A stretch of 64,000 bases of DNA from Warburgia ugandensis (Eukaryota; Streptophyta; Magnoliopsida; Canellales; Canellaceae): NCBI GenBank assembly GCA_035236585.1, contig CP141136.1:29108449-29172448 (forward strand), in the 5' to 3' direction. Position numbers and translations under genes: made by a program. Of the stretch, positions 11,908-24,213 are shown in pieces. The notes beneath the pieces are model-generated. The model did not search any database. It was not told the DNA's origin and saw only the letters and a program-made list of their open reading frames with translations. Every line of letters begins with the position of its first letter. Position 1 is the stretch's first letter.

Positions 11908-12223
11908 ATACCTTTATCAAAATGACCCCTCCCATTAAGTAACTATCTGTTTTGTTTTATTTTCTACCAAAATGTCCTCCATATTCAAATTATCATAAGT
12001 TCTCCATCCAAACTCCGATTTAAGTGTTTTTTGTGTCGTTCGAATCATCTCGATGTGTACATTGTAAATTTATTAGTTTTGAGTTCAAATTTTGAGTCTT
12101 CAAAGGGGTTACTTTCATGAAATTCAATTTTAAAAGAATTCAATTCTTAATTCCATTCCAAATTAAAAATGTAATATAAACGCAAGAAAAGGAACTTAAA
12201 ATTGAGGGTTGTTATAGTAGGTG
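11908..12223 (-). mobile_element. Family D LTR fragment (copy D2)
   Basis: About 300 bases resembling the beginning of D1 and D3 (compare 11940-12060 with 11108-11220 and 18365-18470). It is truncated on the left against the end of C1. Noncoding. Confidence 0.45.
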
Positions 12224-14741
<2,518 letters not shown>

Positions 14742-15159
14742 CGCCTTCCTAATAAGCATCAATGAAACAATCTAAATATATGATGTTCTAGAGTGCGAAA
14801 TACTAAGAATGAAGGTTAAGAATGAAATATCACATTGGTGAAAGTGCAAAGTTAATCAATGGATAGAAGGATCATCTAGGCTCCACCAATAGATCCACAT
14901 TCAAGTAAGAATTTGTTTTTGCATTTATTAATGATCAAGGGTAAAAGAGACACCTTAGATGGTGTATTAGCTCGCCAATTGGTGCATCAATCTAAGGGAT
15001 AAGATTTGAGGCTTAGATTAGTCAACAAGGAAAGATGGATTAAGAAGGACATTTGGCCACTAAGGTTTATTATAAACCATGTATAAAGGAAAGCAAGGGC
15101 TGGGTTTGGAAACATTACCCAGCCCATGCATAGAATACCTTGAGCACAGAAAGGGTAGC
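14742..15159. other. No recognisable feature
   Basis: AT-rich sequence between the B1 and A2 LTRs. No repeat partner, gene or RNA was seen. Confidence 0.5.
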
Positions 15160-16083
15160 TGTTAAGTGTTCAATTTTGGTCAAAATACCCCTAATTTAGT
15201 GTTCAATTAGAGCATCTAGGCCATTAATTTCAAGATTTTATATAAAATATTTCATTTTAGATTTAATTGGCCATCAACCATTGAATTGAAAGATTTAGTA
15301 GTCAGATGATTATTAAAGCTAATCAGAGAAATACTGAATAGTTCTGATGATTCTAATTGGGTCCTGTGCATTGCAAATTAATCGACTCAGGCGTGGACAC
15401 TCCAGATCGAATCAAGGATATCAGATGAGGATGATAAAGTTTCATGGAAAAAGAAGACTTTGAAGAGTCCTAAGACAAGATAAAGTTGAAGCCAAAGTTC
15501 TAGCAAGACCAGGAAGCTAGTGGACCGCACTCTCTCTCTTATTTCTCTCTTTTCTCTTATCTTTCTCCTCTCTTTTCTCTCTTTCTCTCTTATCCCTCTC
15601 TCCTATACATCTCTCTCTCTTTTAAGCACCCTTCTTCCCTCCCCAAAGGGATGTTTTTTTCTTTCTTTTTGGGGGTCTGGCCGACTCTCCTCTCTCTTTA
15701 TCATTCTCCTCTCCTCCTCTCCTGCTTCTCTTTTCTTCTCGTATCTCTCTTTCTCCTCTTCCTCTTTTCTGTCTCATTCTCTACTCTATTACCCACGTCT
15801 CTCTCTTTGCTCCCTCTTGTTCCCTCTTTCAAGCCACACAAATTCAGCCCCTACCCGATCTCCTCATTCCCTCCTCTTAGCTGGCCATAGGTGCTTGACA
15901 CACCTAGAAGGCCTAGCATCAACATCTCTCTATCTTTTGATCACCGGCCCAAGCCTTCACTAGCCCAGCACCGGCTCTCTCTCTATCAAACGTTCTCCCT
16001 CTCTCTCATGCTACTCTCCATCACACTCCCTCTTCTTCTCTTTTCCCACTTCTCCCTTCTCTCTCCATTCTCTTTCCTACTGT

Positions 16084-16088
16084 ATGAT
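16084..16088. repeat. Target-site duplication (left) of D3
   Basis: ATGAT, identical to 18606-18610. Confidence 0.85.
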
Positions 16089-18605
16089 TGTCACGACCCG
16101 GGTTTTTATATGATGCAATTTTGATAAAAAGGCAAGATCTCTTGTTTTATAAGTATGAGATGCATGAAAATCTTTTTCTTTTGGAAAACAATCTTTCATA
16201 AAAACCCCGAGTGTTAAAACACATTCTCCAATAATTTAGCCATGGCAAAGTTTAAATCAATATTATTCCCAAGAAAGTGTTAGTCACAGCCCCAGCTATT
16301 AGAGAGTAACTACAATCAAGTAACATTGAAAGATAAGATAGGGGTTTACTTACTTACAAACGTTCCTTGCCCTTAAGTATTTATTTTGTATCTAAAAAAT
16401 GTTGAGGATTGGGTAAGTATATAATATACTCAATAGGAGCCTATCACTACTAGTTTTATAAATGCATGAGATGTTTTAAAATCATATGCTCATTCAAAAT
16501 ATGCGTATGTTTGAATACTCGAGTTCAATATCAGTATAAAAATCCATGATCAAACTAAAATACTCATGACTTAAAAGATCACATAATCCAAAATTGAAAG
16601 TATCATATATATATATATATATATATATCATGACATCATGATATGCAATAGATGCTTCATGGAGTCCAACTTATGGATCTCTAGTATGGTATGGTCGACC
16701 AACCTTATATCATCCTATATGAAATGCACATAAATCATCAAACCATAGGGTCCACTATGCCCACGACCTCCTCGCCGTGTGGTCCCTGGGTACTTGAGGA
16801 CACTCGGTCATAGCCTCCATGGGGCCTATGACACGTCGACCCAGTGCCGTGACACCAGTGGTAGCCCCCTGTACCACATGCAGTCGACGTAGGGACTTGC
16901 CTCTTTTTGGGCGTAGTACCCATCCACCTAATAGTGGTAGAGGCCGGGTGGCCAACCTAGACCCCTCGGCATAGCACCCACGGGCTTACTTGCCCAAATC
17001 ACATATGATTAAGAAGCCAAAACCTCTTGTTAAAACTTGTCCTCTTTGGGTCCCTCACAACTGCCTGACCCTCGGCACTCAGCGTCTTTTGGCAACCCTC
17101 AAGGACATGCAATCTTTGCAAGTACTTAAATCATGTAATGTATGCACTTGTTTGCAATACATATATGTGCATAATGTATATGCAATCATTTCAAAACATG
17201 GCTTATGTACAAAGCATTTATCATGCATGCTGAATTAAGTCATGCAGTTCAAGTCATATATTTAAAACATATGTTCTCAAAATAATAATAGTTCTTTTAA
17301 AAGAATCTAATAGTGATAGAGCACCTACCTGACTAGGTCGCGTTAACCCTTTTGTCCTCGTACACTCCTGAACATGGTTTGGGGACTCAAGGTTAGTTTA
17401 GCCTATCTTTTATGGGTTTAGAGTAGTTGGGTCTTATTACTTAGGCATTAGGGGTCCATCCCTATGCCTATAGGTGTCCTAAGGTCCTAATTGGGCCTTG
17501 GTATCCTCAGTTTTCCAAAGTTCTAGTGGCCACGCGCCACCATCCTATTCTAAGGGTCATGCCCTCCATTTAATGGGCCTTGATCAGGGGTTTTATGGTT
17601 TGGATGTATCCGCGTCGTCGACACGGACACAACACCTTTTGCGGCGCCTCAATCGAAGCTCTAGATCTCAAGTTATAAGCGTTTTAGTGTTGTATGTACA
17701 TAGAGTCTTAAAGACAAAAAAAGATGGAATGCTAGGGTGCTGCGCGTCTGCGACGTGCGCCCAACTTCCTTAAGTAACCAAAAATCAACGCACGCTAGTG
17801 CGCTGCATGTCTGCGGCGTGCGCCTCAGCGGGTGCCCGTTTGGTTTTTCAAACGGAGACGACGTGGAACGTTCCGTCATCTGGGGGACCGAGGCGTCCTA
17901 AGGACACCCTGGTTCGACCCCTGTCGAACCAGTGCGGCCCAGGGAATGTCCCTAGGTCCTTGGTGGCTCTCCTGGGCTCCATTTTGCATGATTTTTCATG
18001 CAAAAACTTAGGGGAATTGACCTTGGAACTATGGGGGAGATGGGTTTTTAGCGATCTCGGAGTTACCTGGCTCGTTGCTGGGTTTTTCTCCTTGTTTTCT
18101 CCTCTAGGTCACTGCTTCACGACTAATTTTCTCCAAGGTTTTGGGCTACCATTAGAGGCACCCAAGAGCTCTATTTATAGAGCTACGAGAGGGTTTTGAA
18201 GGGGGCTCTCACCGCCTTTGAATGGAGATGGAGAAACCTCCAGAATGGCGGTGATTTCTCCCCAAATCACTGCCGTTCTAGAACCCTCTAGAGGTTGAAG
18301 ACGACGGGGTGCCCGTATCAAAACGGGCACCTGTGTTTTTCAGGTTAAGTCATTTTTGTGAAATTTACAGTTTTGCCCCTAAACTTCAAAGGTCCATATC
18401 TTGCTCATTTTAACTCCGTTTTAGGTTATTTTTGTCTCGTTGGATTCCTTTTTCCGAGATGCATCTAATGGCAACACTTTTAGGACCAAATTTCTGGGTT
18501 TAGTCAAGGTGAATGGTGAAATGACTAAAATGCCCTTTTCTTTAAAAACTGAACTTTTCATTGCTAAACTTGGAATTTAAATATTACAAAATTGGAGTCA
18601 TTACA
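16089..18605 (-). mobile_element. Solo LTR D3 with intact target-site duplication
   Basis: 2,517 bp bounded by TGTCACGACC and ...GTCATTACA, and flanked by ATGAT on both sides. It interrupts the A2 LTR cleanly. Minus orientation is favoured: on that strand it starts TGTAATGACTCC, carries TATAAATA at 18170-18177 about 430 bases in, and ends GGGTCGTGACA, as many Tekay/Del-like chromovirus LTRs do (from memory). No internal coding sequence or second LTR copy is present, so this is a solo LTR left by recombination. Open frames at 16738-16955, 17498-17879 and 17798-18199 have no family resemblance. Confidence 0.85.
18167..18184 (-). promoter_or_regulatory. Palindromic TATA element in D3
   Basis: AGCTCTAT-TT-ATAGAGCT is a perfect 8-bp inverted repeat. 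The minus strand reads TATAAATA across the centre, a likely core promoter for the LTR. Confidence 0.4.
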
Positions 18606-18610
18606 ATGAT
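18606..18610. repeat. Target-site duplication (right) of D3
   Basis: ATGAT, identical to 16084-16088. Confidence 0.85.
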
Positions 18611-19316
18611 CCCAGCACTGATTGATGCATAAGCATCGGCATCATTTCCCATCTGTTCACCGTCTACCTCAACCCGCTCCAATGCCCTTCTCTCCCCTGT
18701 TTCCCAATTCCTTTAATGCGTCGTTCTCCTCTTCAATCCCTCATCACCAGCGTCATCTCAACTACCCAGAACCTCCTCTTCTCTCCATCGACTCCTCTGC
18801 CTAGCATCTACCCAATCACCGGCCAGATTCCCCTTCACCAGACATCCTAGGGAAGGAAACAGAACTGGGTTTCCTCCAACGTTTCCATTCCCAGCGTTCT
18901 CCCTCTTCTCCCTTATTCCTTCTTCCCTGTCTCCGTAGCCGGTTTTCTCTCCAACATTTTTCCTCTGGTTTTCATTAAAAACTAGAAATTAGGCTAATTT
19001 TCACTTCTGCCCTTAGAAGATCTGAGGAATTCCAACTCTGTCCTCATTTTAATACCAAATGTATCCTCGATTTAATTCCATCTGTGTCCCTGAATATCCT
19101 GGTTTTACATTATCCACATTCTGACTATCCAGGGACAGGCTTATCTAGGACAGCTTATTTAGTTGCATTTTCTGTTGCTTTTGAATAAATAATTATGTAA
19201 ATTGCAACAGTTGAATAAATCTGGATATTAGTTTATTGTTAGTTTATTTTTGGTATACTCTTTATTTTTATTCTTTTATTAATTAAAATTTATTTAAAAC
19301 TCCATCATTTTGCATA

Positions 19317-19328
19317 ACTATACTACAA
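19317..19328 (+). promoter_or_regulatory. Second tRNA-Asp complementarity in LTR end (E2)
   Basis: ACTATACTACAA is the exact complement of plant tRNA-Asp positions 5-16 (recalled). It ends 38 bases before the primer site, the same spacing as in E1. The unpaired LTR 24214-26133 has an 11/12 copy at 26092-26103. Confidence 0.45.
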
Positions 19329-19366
19329 TAGCTCATGCACTTGCGGTTAAATATTCAACAAGTTTT

Positions 19367-19383
19367 TGGCACCGTTGTTGGGG
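19367..19383 (+). promoter_or_regulatory. Primer binding site, tRNA-Asp type (E2)
   Basis: TGGCACCGTTGTTGGGG matches the complement of the plant tRNA-Asp 3' end at 15 of 17 positions. Both differences are transitions as expected from C to T decay (one per strand or repeated). Confidence 0.85.
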
Positions 19384-20529
19384 ATTTGCAATTGAGTTTT
19401 TATAAAATTTAATTAAAAATCCAAAAAAAATATTAAAAAATAAAAAAAATTAGGAATTGTATTTTAGGCATTCTTAGGTGCATCTTTAAATATATATTTT
19501 TAGTGCATAACCACTTTATTTCCTAAATTTGTTACTAATTATTATTTTCTTTTTCAGGAAATTAGAGTGGAGCATCATCACTTAGATAGATTTTCCTTGC
19601 TTTCATAGATTATGAATTTTTTTATTTTTGAGTGAATCTTATAGTGAGGCCCCTTTGTAATTTACATTTTTAATTTCAATTTTTAAAGGGTTGTAATAAT
19701 ACAGGGCAAATGTGGGATAAGGTGGCCACGCACTTGATCTTCATCAGAAACTTCACTATAAGTCTTCTCGCTCATTTATTTTCTAGATTAGGGTTTGCAT
19801 TTAGTGTATTTTTGCATTGGTTGGTAGTTAATTGCATATAGAAGGCATCTGTTATAATTTTTGCATTTTAGAATTTTGCATTAGTTTATTGTTTTCAATT
19901 GCATTTTAGGACACGTCTAACACTTTAAGGTGGATTACATGTTGATCGAATTGTCATGGTGTGTGAAATTTAATTAGTAAGGGCACCCTACCCCTACAAG
20001 ATCAAGGGTGGATTTCATCACCACTCCTTAGCCCACCTAAGATAATGACCTCAAGCGCACAACCTCTACGTTCCTATTAAGTTAAAATCAATTAGAAGAG
20101 ACCTATAAGGTCATCACATGCTCGTAGGACCCTCTTAATAGGACACGATTTACTATCACTCTAGTGGCTTTTGATCATTATAGTTATTGGGGGTTGTCTA
20201 ATAAAGCCGCCCTCTTCTCCCACCTCCCATTAACGTTTATGAGGTCTAAACGCCTTCTTACACGAGGGTAGTATTAACCACTTTGGTTAGAACCTGACTA
20301 GTAAGCAGTAGTCAACTCCTAAAGAGAGTAGGAGCGTTAGATTAGGCTAATTAAAAGCATTGTCCCCACAGAAAATCAAGAAAATCAAAATATCTATGCT
20401 TGCTAGTCTTAGGGGATTGCTTGATTGTGTCCTTGATTGTGTATCATTCTAGGCATTTAGGTTACATCATTTAGGATAATCTTCTTTAAAAATAAAAATA
20501 AAACCAAAACCAAAAGGATCTTTCATTGT
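19384..20529 (+). mobile_element. E2 5' leader
   Basis: Noncoding leader between primer site and gag, homologous in inverted orientation to 3640-4733. The alignment by eye is better here than between the LTRs of the two elements. Confidence 0.7.
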
Positions 20530-22138
20530 ATGCCCTTTTGGATATGCGACAAAACCGGTAGGTTAGTCTCATACGACCAAAAAGACAGACCAACAATGGC
20601 TGAACAACGATCAAGGGGTAACTCACCCCATGGGAGTGATAGAGGCGATCAAGGTCCACTCATCATGAATGAGGACCCACCACCTCTAATTGATGATGAA
20701 TATCAACCTCCACTAAGGAGGAATAATCATCAACAAAGAAATTGAAAAATGAATGAAAATAGGGAATGGGACCAACAGAGTAACCATGGAGACAATGATG
20801 CTTATCAGAATCTTCATGGAAGGACCTTAAGAGACTACCTTCAACCTACATGCACCAGTACACCATCTTGTGTCGTTCTTCCTCAAAATGCTAGTGCGTT
20901 AGAATTAAAAACGGGAGTGATCCAATTACTTCCCAAATTTCAAGGGCCAGATAGTGAGAGTCCTTATTTACATCTTAAAGAATTTGATGAGGTATGTAGT
21001 ACCCAGAGAACCCAAAGAACCCAAAATGCAGGTCTATATGCTGTCAAGCTTAAGCTATTTCCTTTCTCTTTAAAGGAAAAAGCAAAAATGTGGTTTAATG
21101 CATTGCCACCAGGTTCCATAAGGACGTGGAATGAAATGACTAGGGAATTCTTGAAAAAGTTTTTACCTACGCATAAAACAAATACATTCCGTCGTAAGAT
21201 AATGAACTTTACCTAGAAAGATAAAGAATCATTCTACCAATACTGGGAAAGGTTCAAAGATCTATTGTTTACTTTCCCACATCATGGCTATGAACCATGG
21301 CGTATTATCAGCTTCTTTTATGAAGGACTTAATTCTGACATGCGCCAGTTTGGAGAGATGATGTGCAATGGTAACTTTTTGAATAAACAACCAAATGAGG
21401 TAGAGGAGTATTTGGAATGGCTAGCTAAAAGTGCACAAACCTGGGCTGACTCAGAAAGAATAAAACATCCAGATAGACCCAACCCCACTACTACATCTAC
21501 TATGGCAGGCATGTATGCCATGTTTGAAAAACATGAAATCAGTGCCAAAGTAGTAACCCTAGCTAGAAAAGTAGAAGCCATGGAAATAGGGAAGAAAACC
21601 TCAATTAATGATGAACAAGTGTGTAGCTTTTGTGAAAGTACGTCACATCTTACTCAGGAATGTCCTACAATCCCTGCTTTTCAAGATGTACTTCATGATC
21701 AGGCTAATGCACTCAATAAATATAAAAGACCTTTCTCCCCATATTTAGAGACATATAATCCCAACTGGAGAAACTGCCCAAATTTCAGTTGGAGAAATGG
21801 ACCTAATGCAAATGTCTCACAACTAGGCACATACCAAAGTCATCAACAACCAAACCAAGGACTACTTGCTCCACCCCCATACCAAACTCATCAACCTCAT
21901 TCTCCTAGACTTTACCCCACCCAAAAGGCATGTAGAGGATAATCAAGTTACTCAAAACCAGGAGAAGAAAATTTCTCAATTAGATAAGTTTGTGAATGAA
22001 CTAAAAAATATGATGAGTCAAATGATGCAAAATATGGAAAAAGAAAAATTCCCAACTCAACCACAAGCAAATCCTAAGGGAGTGCATGCAGTTAGCATTA
22101 ATGTATCTAATGAAACATCTAGCTCTACCATGAAATAG
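20530..22138 (+). pseudogene. gag: E2 gag (Athila/Tat-like Ty3/gypsy)
   Basis: Gag polyprotein relic. The N-terminal hydrophilic region (20530-20742) ends at TGA 20743-20745. The capsid-like core (20749-21213) contains LLPKFQGPDSESPYLHLKEF and LKEKAKMWF and ends at TAG 21214-21216. The rest (21217-21942) contains PHHGYEPWRIISFFYEG and a CX2CX4HX4C zinc knuckle (CSFCESTSHLTQEC) at 21622-21663. A frameshift near 21900 moves the tail into the frame 21866-22138, which ends at TAG. Homology resumes past that stop to about 22290 with PFPQRLRQ. Two in-frame stops plus one frameshift make it non-functional. The N-terminal start is taken as the first ATG of the open frame; nothing decides it better. 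Confidence 0.9.
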
Positions 22139-22289
22139 ACTAAAGTTATTACTGTTTTTAGAAGTGGTAAAATAATTGAGAAAGATGAGCCTCAAAAGAT
22201 TGAAAAGGTAGAAAAACCTAAAGAAAAATCTAAAAAAAAGGATCCCACTCCACCTATTGAGCCATGTCCATTCCCTGCTCCATTCCCTC

Positions 22290-23392
22290 AAAGGTTGCGT
22301 CAAGTCACAAAGAGTACCACTAATAATGAGATTATGGAGATATTCAAGCAAGTTAAGATCAACATAACGATCTTAGATGCAATAAAACAAATCTCATCAT
22401 ATGCCAAATTTTTAAAGGATTTATGCACAATCAAAAGGAAAATGAATGTGCAAAAGAAGGCATTTGTGACTGAACAAGTTCAAATCTTCAACATCATACA
22501 CCCTAGAAATACAAGGATCTAAGTTTCCCCACTCTCACTTGCATCATTGGCAACCATAAGATTAACCAGGTCTTATTAGATTTTGGATCCAGTGTTAATT
22601 TGTTACCATATACTGTCTATGTTTAGCTGGGACTAGGAGACCTCAAGCCAACATCCACTACACTCCAACTAGGCGATAGATCAATGGTAATACCTAGGGG
22701 CCTAGTAGAGGATGTGTTAGTCCAAATAGAGAAATTCTTTTTCCCAGTCGATTTTTTAGTTTTGGACACACAACCTATGCTGAATGAGCAGCGAGAAATT
22801 CCTGTCATCCTTAGACGTCCATTCTTGGTTACATCCAATGCCCTAATAAACTGTAAAAATGGTGTCATGAAGCTTTCATTTGGTAACTTGACACTAGAAT
22901 TGAACATCTTTGATATCTATAAGCAACCTGGAGAACCCTTAGATGACTTGCACTGTGTAAACATGATCAATTCAATTGTGCAAGATCAGTTTCAGTCATC
23001 TTCCTTGTCAAACCCACTGGAGGATTGTTTGGCCCATTTTAATGAGTTTAATGAGGATGCATTAATAGAGGAAGTTAAATACCCTCCTTGATTCTGTTTC
23101 TATCATGGATACAGAAAAATAGAAACCTCATTTTGAGGAGCTTCCATTGAGTGAGATCACTTCCCTCCCATCATCAATAGAACCCCTTACAGAGCTTGAA
23201 ATTCCAAATAAGCCTTTTAATACAGACTATGTACCTGATTGGAACCTACAAACCTTATTTGACCAACCATTAGATAAGAAATTAGGGCCACCTGAAGTAT
23301 TGCATGTGCCAATAGAACAGGATAAGAAAGAGTCCATTGATCTACTGTCCATACATCAACCGATTCTAAGGTACACACTAAAAGATAATTAG
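22290..23392 (+). pseudogene. pro: E2 retroviral-type aspartic protease region
   Basis: Follows gag. Positions 22295-22522 encode the segment with FKQVKIN, SYAKFLKDLCTIKRK and AFVTEQVQI that precedes protease in this lineage. The protease spans about 22535-22920. Its active-site loop reads DFGSSVN, where the family usually has DLGASVN. TAG at 22624-22626 interrupts it. VIPRGLVEDVLVQIEKFFFPVDF and the flap region follow. The GRPF motif has become RRPF (about 22816-22827), so key residues are altered. The region 23147-23392 continues as low-similarity linker. Reverse transcriptase, RNase H and integrase, which should come next, are missing. Confidence 0.85.
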
Positions 23393-23878
23393 GATTTAAG
23401 CAAAACCATGCCTCCTCCTCTATTAATACCAGAACAATCTTTTAAGAGAGGGCATAGAAAAATGTAAGGGAAAAGGAGGACCATACATCTCCATATGGTC
23501 TAAAAGAATTCACGGTAGTTCACATTATTATAGAGATTCCACCACCTAAATTTTCAAGGTGAAGGAATTATATTGATTATCGTGAAGATAGGAGATCATC
23601 AGAGTGGTCCCACTCAATTTACATTCATGGTAGTTTACTGTGTTATAATGTTACCATCACCAAAAATTTTAGGGTGGATGAAATATATAGACTACCGAGA
23701 GATTTTGAAGTGGCATAAGAAATCTTGCCATTTCATTGTTAGGATTCGGAGAGCTCAATACCAATTGGGTGTAGATTAGGATATATTAGGATATGTCTGG
23801 CTGAAGACGTTAAACTTAGCGCTCACTGGGAGGCAACAGAAACTTAGCGCCAGTGCACTTGCGGTTAAACAATCAACA
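23393..23878 (+). mobile_element. E2 pol-deletion scar and LTR tail
   Basis: Positions 23400-23790 hold short broken frames. The post-pol box with GGCTGAAGACG and TGGGAGGCAAC (23797-23836) normally lies after integrase, so pol has been lost between 23400 and here. AAACTTAGCGC occurs twice (23812-23822, 23840-23850). Straight after the second copy, 23853-23878 matches the last 26 bases of the A2 LTR at 23 positions. Nearly all of the 3' LTR is missing. Confidence 0.6.
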
Positions 23879-24045
23879 GCAACCCCGATGCACAAAGCTC
23901 CAACATTTTCAGGGCTTAGGAAAGGGGCAAACCACAAGGTTCAACATATGCAACCTTACATTGCATTTTGTAAGAGGCTGTTTCTACACTTTGAACCCAT
24001 GACCTCAAGGTCACACGATGACTACTCTATCTTAAGCACACAAAG
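23879..24045 (-). mobile_element. Au-type SINE (degraded)
   Basis: Recognisable by similarity to the three other copies: GGTGCACAAAGCTCC-like start, AAGGGGCA, AGAGGCTGTTTC, and the B-box region GAACCCATGACCTCAAGGTC. The A-box end has decayed. It abuts the E2 LTR tail, and no duplication is visible. Confidence 0.75.
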
Positions 24046-24213
24046 TAGAAATTGGAGGAACAAACCTAAAGAGATGGAGAAGTTGGAAAAGAAAATTGGG
24101 AAAGGGAAACCAATAGAAATAGGAGGAACAATGGATTATGGTGAAGAGTTACCAACAAAGTAAGCTAGGAAAGGTGGAGACGTCCAACTCAGGGGGAGAG
24201 TCAAGAACCAACT
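24046..24213 (+). mobile_element. 3' spacer with polypurine tract
   Basis: A purine-rich stretch ends in AGGGGGAGAG (24191-24200), 13 bases before the LTR start at 24214. This is the position of a polypurine tract priming plus-strand synthesis. It shows that 24214-26133 is a 3' LTR in plus orientation. Confidence 0.6.

Larger units (their letters stand above)
15160..19360 (+). mobile_element. E2 5' LTR (family A, copy A2), split by solo LTR D3
   Basis: It starts TGTTAAGTG and ends ...TTCAACA, six bases before the primer site. Removing the 2,517-bp D3 insertion and one duplicated pentamer leaves about 1,679 bp, close to A1 without its GA arrays. The first 200 bases match the A1 start nearly throughout. 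A pyrimidine-rich tract lies at 15525-15800 and a degenerate copy of the LTR hairpin at 18855-18874. The left flank pentamer is GTAGC; no matching pentamer follows 26133. Open frames at 15520-16124 are CT-rich chance frames. Confidence 0.85.

Noticed and set aside
15520-16124. Serine/leucine-rich 147-codon frame and overlapping frames
   Set aside because: CT-rich LTR tract of A2; other frames equally open; no domain.
17498-17879. GC-rich island as a host exon
   Set aside because: It lies inside a solo LTR with exact target-site duplication; GC-rich parts are usual for the D-family LTR promoter-distal region.
16738-18199. Several open frames of 60 to 133 codons
   Set aside because: They lie inside the solo LTR D3, are not conserved in D1 or D2, and resemble no protein family.
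19317-19328. A tRNA-Asp gene fragment
   Set aside because: Only 12 bases match, in antisense, within a conserved LTR end; no cloverleaf can be formed. Reported instead as possible complementarity.
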